Below are positions 44,901 through 50,639 of a stretch of DNA of 50,639 nucleotides, one piece after another. Location: the NCBI RefSeq assembly GCF_001039355.2, contig NW_019775844.1:142737-193375 (forward strand), in the 5' to 3' direction. The position numbers and the translations under genes are program-made. Each line of letters starts with the position of its first letter. Position 1 is the stretch's first letter. Source of the DNA: Lingula anatina. Its lineage: Eukaryota > Brachiopoda > Lingulata > Lingulida > Lingulidae. The notes below the pieces were generated by a model. The model was not told the DNA's origin. It ran no database searches and saw only the letters and a list, made by a program, of their open reading frames with translations.

Positions 44901-46252
44901 TGATATACAGCGGTACTGTGGTAATTAAACAGTTAGCTGCTACGAAAACTGAGCTGCCGAAACGAATTAATTTTGTTGCTACATAAAGGCTAATCTCTCA
45001 TTATTTATTGCTATAGTTCCAGAATCAACAACAGGACCATCCATTAATGTGACGTTTACAACTACTAGAAGTCATTCAGACTCATTATGTGACGAACCGC
45101 CAATTATACCGCATACGAAAGGTACCTTGGTGGACAATGACATTGGCACTGCTCCTACCGAACGTGTCGCCATCTTTCGGTGCGATGTGGGCTACTGGTT
45201 TCAGGAAAACAGGATCTATGAACAGCACGTCACATGCCTTCACTGGAACACTATCTCGCCTTGTACAGGTATATACATGGAAACCAGTTACATTTTTAAC
45301 AAGTGGATAAATAAATAAACATCAAAGAAATAAAAGCAATAAATAAAATTAAAATGTGTTTGAGGATGCAAAATTTGTGCCAAATACTTAGAGATGAAAT
45401 TGCTTCGAAAGGACTATTTTGCAACCAAGATGTGACGGATGTCTGTCATAAATCAGTTCCTTGGCAGCATTATCACCTTCACCTCTTTCTCAGTGGCAGA
45501 TAGTTTTAATACTTACTGTGCTTTGCCTTACAGCGGTGCAATGCCCCCCTCCACTCCAAAGCGGTTCAGCTATTCTACTAGGACAAACCCAAGGGCAATA
45601 CGTGTTCAACTCCACGGTGGAGTACCGCTGTCCTAACGGCACCTATCTCCCTGACGGCAAGAGATCTCGGTTTTCCAGGTGTACTCAGAGAGGGGTGTGG
45701 TCGGCCTATCCCCCTGCATGTACAGGTAGGTGGACAGCAGGGGTTCCAGAGAACACAGTGGCAACCTACTGTGAGTGTATGTTAACCGGGTTTGTTTTTG
45801 TTCTTGGACGTGCGAGTGTCAGTGGGTGCACACTTGTGCATGTTATATATAATTAGAAAAAAATGGAAGAATATAGAAAAAGGTGATTTTGACTGAAGTT
45901 GTGTTTAGAGAATTTTGTGGTATATTTATTGTTTTCTTGAAGATTTGTGAACTGTATAGGTACGTTGTTGAACGTCCTTTTTTTAATTTATACATCAGCG
46001 TCTGTGCCAAGAGTTACCCGGCGACAACGAAAATTTTCCGCAATACCGAAAGAGGCGAGTCTGAGCGTCGTGGTTCCCTGTGGCACACTTGCCATAGGAC
46101 TTCTGCTGGGCATCAGTATTATTTTATTTGTATTGGACGCCCGGACGTTATTTGTGCAAATCCAAAAGGGACTACGTAACGTGCAACGCTTTTGTGGTCG
46201 TTATAAGGGTCTTCGTAGACGGCGGTCGAGTGCGTACATCAGCAGGGGATAG
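39517..46252 (+). CDS. selectin-like receptor: C-type lectin domain, 12 CCP/sushi domains, transmembrane helix; 8 exons, 1046 aa
   Basis: Exons: 39517-39574, 40138-40303, 41427-41574 (or 41385-41574), 41811-41940, 42220-44160, 45017-45268, 45534-45725, 45999-46252; phases agree (3141 nt). Residues 1-19 are the signal peptide. About 20-160 form a long-form C-type lectin domain (CAWNF...CFRYFS, DNIWIGLLW, VWWDKDC, YICE). Ten CCP domains follow in exon 5, each with four cysteines and a W near the third; CCP11 and CCP12 are in exons 6 and 7. Residues 984-1008 are a transmembrane helix (VVVPCGTLAIGLLLGISIIL), then a 38-residue basic tail. Many NxS/T sites. Selectins combine lectin, EGF and CCP domains; the EGF is absent here. 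It is probably a cell-surface glycan or microbe receptor (inference). ATG follows directly after ttacag with a branch-like ctaac upstream, so a 5' non-coding exon is likely. Confidence 0.9.
40562..40715 (-). mobile_element. dispersed GC-rich element, copy 4 (lectin intron 2)
   Basis: Same orientation as copy 1 but internally deleted: agtggcggatttagt, gtcctgatcctcccttcg, ttttgactaactgaagc, ttctaaaccgtaccat and cctggatccgaccctg. Confidence 0.7.
40925..41270 (+). mobile_element. fragment related to the foldback element arm (lectin intron 2)
   Basis: It matches the right arm of the 3.9-5.5 kb inverted repeat: ccgccaagct, acagaattg with acccttgttgaag, gccgcctacagga, gggcatttctttacctc and tggaaat. 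Diverged, single arm only. Confidence 0.75.
41948..41988 (+). repeat. (TAA)n microsatellite
   Basis: About 13 units directly follow the exon 4 donor (ccgt|gtacgt) of the lectin gene. The run extends the reading frame as poly-Asn, which is not coding. Confidence 0.9.
44310..44500 (+). pseudogene. possible decayed CCP exon in lectin intron 5
   Basis: Between exons 5 and 6 one frame reads GCTVYGRKIP and a shifted frame later reads DDVKLRCSHG, then STQWSDTATHC. Together these recall the first Cys, the VxxxC of the second, and the Trp and last Cys of a sushi domain. A frameshift and a stop separate them, and there is no good splice donor. It may be a relic of a CCP exon lost from the gene; the similarity is weak and could be chance. 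Confidence 0.3.
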
Positions 46253-47755
46253 TCAATGGCGCACCTTAGCTCTAATGCCTCTGAACAGCTCAAAATTTTT
46301 GCCACGAATTCCCGATTGATCAAGAATTGCAAGAACTGACTACGATTATATACGAATCTGTTAAGAACTTCACGAACTGATTACGATTCAACCACGAATC
46401 CTGAAATTTTCAATTCCTGGCGATTCGTGGGATTCGTGGTCTGTGTGAAATAGGGGCATCAAGGTTTTTGACACTAATTCCTGTTGGTCAAGAAGTGCAA
46501 GAACTGATTACGAATATGTACGAATCTGTTACGAACTTCACGAACTGATTATGATTCAACCACGAATCCTGAAATTTGTCAATTCATGGCCATTGGTGGG
46601 ATCCGTGGTCTGTGTGAAATAGGGGCATAACGGATTCAAGGTTTTGCTAAAGGGGAGGCATTTTATGAATAGTGTATTTCCCTAGTTTCTTTCTTCTATA
46701 TTATGATATACAGTCGGTGAGGACATGTAGGGCACAAAGATTTTAAAAATATTATTAAAATAGACATTTGCAACTCTATTTTGATGTACACATACAAAGG
46801 CAAGGGGTCATAAGACTAACGTCGAAAACGCCTTGAGTTCGCAGGCAAACATTACCGTTCGTTTGCATTTAAGCGCAATGAGATAAAATGTTTAGAGCAT
46901 GTTCAAATGTGATTTCATACGCTGCTTAAAAGGTCATTTTCACGTGCCGGGAGAAGGGTTATTTCAGACGCTCAAAGTTGTGTGTATAGTATCATGCATT
47001 TCACGTAAAGTGCTCATACGCACCTCTACACTAGGGCAAACAGAGCCGAGAGAGTGCGCGTGCTTATTGTGCCACCCCTTGACGGTCGCTTTTACCTGGG
47101 CATGAAAGATTTGTTCATCTTTTATAGCGACTAGGAAGTGTCTACGTGGGCATGGAGCGCGTGAGTAAAGCAAAAAATAAACAGTGGGCGCAATAATTCT
47201 ACCTGATCGGTTTCTAGTCAACGTTCATTAAAGTATCATTAAAACTATATAGTTTTTAATTTTCTGGCAATTGTGCTGCCATCATGTGGTCAGAATTGAA
47301 AGCTTGCATACTGTGATGTCATTTTCTCACAAATTGTCATTTTCAAGATTTGACTGAAACTGTGTTCCTGTTAGATTTTCTTAATAACCACATCAAATGG
47401 AGGGGATATACTGGGGTATGGGTAAACTGCTCTACTGGGTACCTTTGATCAAAGGGCGTTTTTGGTCTGAGCATACAAGATTACCGTTTCAAGTTTACTG
47501 CAGTTTTATTAAAAAATTAGACTTGTTAATGTTTAATCACACTGTATTGCAATGTAACAATGAATGTTAAAATAAACCAATATCACCCCTACACTAAAAT
47601 TATATATCGTAATGTGTGTGTAACGAGCAAAATGGGTGTTTGTCCTTAATTCGCTCATCAAGTCAATGAAATTGTTCTGATATTTTGAAACTACAACATC
47701 TCGTATCTTGTTAATATTCAGTTTAAATATTACAGAAAAAAATCAATTTTTTGTA
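46253..47755 (+). other. 3' flank/UTR of the lectin gene
   Basis: Contains a 168-bp tandem repeat (46290-46625), then AT-rich sequence with a CpG-richer block at about 46930-47200 and AATAAA at 47176-47181 as one possible polyadenylation signal. Open frames at 46899-47105 and its antisense show no domain. Confidence 0.4.
46290..46625 (+). repeat. two tandem copies of a 168-bp unit with hairpin
   Basis: Units 46290-46457 and 46458-46625 share gcaagaactga, tacgaatctgtt, acttcacgaactgatta, ttcaaccacgaatcctgaaa and ggtctgtgtgaaataggggc. A short partial third unit may follow. In unit 1, ccacgaatc (46392-46400) pairs with gattcgtgg (46422-46430); in unit 2 the right side of this hairpin has decayed. 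The array starts 38 bases after the lectin stop codon, so it should lie in the 3' UTR. Confidence 0.85.
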
Positions 47756-48091
47756 AAAGAGGACCGAGTTTTTCAGAATAATGTGCTAGATGTAACGACA
47801 AAATATTTCCCTCATCAAACATTGTGTCAGATGTCCTTTTCCCCACCTTGGCTAATTATCACTAACATGGTAGTACAGAACATCAATAACTGTAATAATG
47901 TTGTTTTAATAGTGTACATAAAATTGGAATTGATGTTTGTGTGTGGAAGTGATACCTTATGGATTGCAGAACTAATACATTTGCAAAGTTTGTACAAAGA
48001 ATATAAAATATATAATTCTTTTTTTAAATTAATTATACGTAACTGCGTTAACTTCTCACCTCCAGAGACAAACCCCTCTGGTCAGATTTTT

Positions 48092-48330
48092 ACCTCCGCC
48101 AAGGAGGTAATGTTTTCACCCCTGTTTGTTTGTTTGTTTGTCTGTCATCAACATAACTCAAAAAGTTATGGACTGATTTTGATGAAATTTTCAGGAACTG
48201 TCAGAAGTGGGCCAATGAACAGATGATTAGTTTTTGGTGGTGATCTGGATCAATAATCAATCAATAATCAATAATAATCAAAAATTGCTGTCTTGGCAGA
48301 GGTCTGCGCTTTCGGAGTGCTTTTGTAGTT
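48092..48330 (+). mobile_element. short element inserted in duplicated block B
   Basis: It starts acctccgccaaggaggtaat, continues with gtttgtttgtttgtttgtct, cataactcaaaaagttatgg and attttgatgaaattttcagg, and ends with cttggcagaggtctgcgct. The termini cctccgccaag and the reverse complement cctctgccaag form short inverted repeats. I recall sequences of this kind, dispersed in many animal genomes, but cannot check the family name. Confidence 0.65.
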
Positions 48331-48345
48331 ATCTTTTATATACAA

Positions 48346-48442
48346 GGGCAAGCAATATGATGCTATGGCAGAAAAAATGCTGAGGGACAGCAGGAAGTCC
48401 TTCTACATCACTACCTATACAATACCTACAACACCACCTGGT
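48346..48442 (+). pseudogene. pseudo-exon: copy of anosmin exon 10
   Basis: About 97 bases align to anosmin exon 10 (30473-30566) with the shared ends gcaagcaatatg and accacctggta. The copy is dead: the acceptor AG has become AA, the codon TGT has become TGA, and one base is inserted in the A-run so the frame shifts. The donor GT remains. No other anosmin exon is present nearby. Confidence 0.85.
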
Positions 48443-48613
48443 AGGTCGTGATAGGAAAAGAAAATCTTTGTATCTTAAACATCTATAGTCTAAGTGTGAG
48501 AGACGGAGTGACTATTAAAAGATTAGGCGGTTTTTTCTTTCATGTACGACCGCCATATTTAGTCCCCAGGATTTTTAAAGCCTGCTCAATCCTTTGTGAA
48601 TGCGGTCTATTAC

Positions 48614-48756
48614 TCATACGGGAACGCAATAATTTTCCCGAGGGCGATAACGAAACGTTGCCAAAATATGTTAAAATGTCCACCNTCATACGGGAACGCA
48701 ATAATTTTCCAGAGGTCGATAACGAAACGTTGCCAAAATATGTTAAAATGTCCACC
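48614..48756 (+). repeat. 71-bp direct repeat with N at the junction
   Basis: 48614-48684 and 48686-48756 are the same 71 bases with two substitutions. The single N at 48685 separates them exactly. As at 6006, this is the signature of two overlapping contig ends joined by a one-base gap. Confidence 0.85.
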
Positions 48757-48779
48757 TCCCTGATATTAACCCTTATTTA

Positions 48780-50639
48780 ACGAAAAGGAAGAAAGGAAGT
48801 AAACATTTCAAATGGTTTTGTCTCATGGGTCAATTTAAATGTTTGGTTACAATTGATCTGGGCACTTCTTTATTAGGTAAGAAAAGAAAATGCATTTGGT
48901 TTTCTCTTTGAGCTCAATAAGCAATTTTAAACTACAATGTCAATTTGGAAATGAATATATTCATTTTTCTTGGCTCTGCAGGGAAAATAATTTTTTGACT
49001 GTAAAGCTCTTTCCACATTTGTGCCACGTCCTTGTCCTTACTAGCTTAAATTTGTTCTGGTTTGTATATCGCATGTGTCACATACCTAATCATTTTATAT
49101 ACATTAAAAATAGTAATCACCTTTTAGAATTTACAGATTTTTATATGCTTTATATTTTGTTGTAAACCTTGTTATTGTCCTACCACTACTGCTATAATAA
49201 TGATAATTATTATTATTATTATAACCTATGACGTTGTCAATCTCTCAAAGTGATCAGGTTCAGTGAATTTTATAAACTGCACATGTTCACGTTAAGTGCA
49301 ATTCTATCGTTTGCATCCGTCTTCACGCAGTGAAAGGCAAACACAAACTATGGCCATTAAACGATTTGAAGGCCCCATACTGTCTACCCTGTTGGCTTTC
49401 TTTAATAGTGGGCATTATGTCTGTTGTCCGAAGTACAATATTTGCGATTATACACAGTTTTAATTAACCAAACATACTTCCTTCAATTTTCATTAGTTAA
49501 GAGTAAAAGCAAATGAAGTATTGATGCATGTCATGTAGTCCTTACCTCAGTTTAATTAGAATTGAGAACTTAAGTATATATTTTGCACACAAAGTTTGAC
49601 AAGTTAATTGACGAAGCCTTGCAAATATACATGTACATTGGAAAAATATTTTTGATGAAAATTGCGTTCAGTTTTGCCGTCTTTCAAATTCTAGACACAT
49701 GTATAACTTTTGAGATACTGTGTGCGAATTTAAAAACATTATGTTTAAGGCAATCGAAGGCATCCGGTGGAATGGCGCATGTGTGTCTGTAACGATAAAT
49801 CAATGATGCAAAATCACGTACCTAATATTAAGAGCATGCATTCAATACTGTGACGCCAACTGTTGGGAACTGAAAAAAGGAAGAAACACGTCAATGAAAA
49901 CGAACTTGCCCACTGTCCTTGTCCTTAAGGCTTTTCTACTATTTCCCAATTTCAAGTTCTTCTTGTTTACATGTATGTATCGTTTATTATCCTAAACGAG
50001 TTTTCCACTCACTGTTTCTTGCTTGTCTCAAAATGTTTTAACTTAAAAGTGCACAAACATAAACCCCAGACATATAAATTAATTTTAATAGAAGTGGATG
50101 TGAAGTAACGCAAGTGTACGTGTGCAATTTGAGTAATTAAGCTTTGTATGCACCGCGCAATAGTGCAGCAATGAATCCACCTTAGATAAAGAATTTGGAT
50201 ATAAGACGTTCAGAATTTATATCTGGGAGATCAGATTTAGAGAGACCGCTTGGGAGAACTAAGAAGACGGACGCCAGTTATGGGAGATGGTTCAGATGTT
50301 GGAGACTTCACGTAGATCATGTAGTTAGCGAGCGTCAACAAATAAACCATTTAACTTGTCATTACGTACATTTGGTTTTCTTGGAGCGACTTTACGTAAA
50401 TCTGACACGAATCGTGGAATTTCGGATTGCGTTATGCGCGTTATAAAAAGGCATTACATAAGTATACAAATTTTCATTACAGAAGGTAATATTTTATGGC
50501 GTTAACCCTAGATGCGTACACGCCCTCCCCGTCCTCTCTGGGCGTATTGATCAGCTCTTAAGTGAGCCATCCTGGGAATGGATCCCGGCATTGTTTTTCA
50601 GGCACCGCTATTGATGGATAGATCAAACATAGTCTTTGA
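48780..50639 (+). repeat. duplicated block A' (partner at 36895-38355)
   Basis: Diverged, collinear copy of the sequence between anosmin and the lectin gene, without the Tc1 fragment. At its right end gggcgtattgatc and gatcaaac...gtctttga match 38242-38342. No exon is supported in it; the frame at 50195-50446 has no recognisable domain. A CpG-richer block at about 50105-50450 may be a further insertion. Confidence 0.7.

Larger units (their letters stand above)
47756..48480 (+). repeat. duplicated block B (partner at 30100-30590, anosmin intron 9/exon 10)
   Basis: Matches include aaaatatttccc, ccttggcta, acatggtagtaca with aacatca, aactgtaataa, cacctccagaga and the exon copy. Block B is interrupted at 48092-48330 by a mobile element absent from the anosmin copy. 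Confidence 0.8.

Noticed and set aside
50195-50446. 83-codon frame near the window end
   Set aside because: No domain; lies in the decayed duplicate block with no counterpart in the original copy. It may belong to an unrecognised CpG-rich insertion.
1-50639. tRNA and rRNA genes
   Set aside because: I looked for paired A-box and B-box motifs and for conserved rRNA blocks on both strands by eye and saw none; a covariance-model scan would be decisive.

Overview
This is nuclear DNA from an animal. Spliceosomal introns with GT/AG (and one apparent GC/AG) borders, extracellular mosaic proteins, dense microsatellites and many decayed DNA transposons point to an invertebrate bilaterian, most likely marine (mollusc, annelid, brachiopod, echinoderm, hemichordate or amphioxus type). 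I cannot fix the phylum from the sequence. Nothing prokaryotic or viral is present.

Four protein-coding genes can be modelled. (1) 2425-3729, minus strand: the large last exon of a Golgi-type carbohydrate sulfotransferase. (2) 9411-13711, plus: a six-exon secreted protein with a PAN/apple-like domain, one fibronectin III (FN3) domain and a complete fibrinogen-like (FReD) domain, 430 aa. (3) 17724-34433, plus: an 18-exon, 809-aa anosmin-1 (Kallmann protein) orthologue with Cys-rich region, WAP and four FN3 domains, plus an immunoglobulin domain inserted between FN3-3 and FN3-4 and a hydrophobic C-terminal tail. (4) 39517-46252, plus: an eight-exon, 1046-aa selectin-like type I membrane protein with signal peptide, one C-type lectin domain, twelve CCP/sushi domains (ten in one exon), one transmembrane helix and a short basic tail. 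For genes 2, 3 and 4 I traced every exon boundary and the codon phases agree throughout.

The rest is mostly mobile and duplicated DNA. From 1 to 1.2 kb lies a 993-bp PIF/Harbinger-like element with a perfect TTA target duplication. From 3.9 to 7.5 kb there is a giant inverted repeat and a decayed Tc1-like transposon. Anosmin intron 1 (8.6 kb) holds a terminal-inverted-repeat element carrying an intact 189-codon ORF. A 420-bp MITE lies at 35.9 kb, and a GC-rich dispersed element occurs four times. Downstream of the lectin gene, 47.7-50.6 kb is a degraded duplicate of two blocks of the anosmin locus (intron 9 with exon 10, and the 3' flank). The window stops where that duplicate would be about 1.1 kb short of a second lectin gene. 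Both single N bases sit at junctions of near-identical direct repeats and look like unmerged contig overlaps.

Two genes (FReD protein and lectin-CCP receptor) look like recognition molecules. Anosmin and the sulfotransferase connect to sulfated glycans through what is known of their families, but joint function here is only inference.
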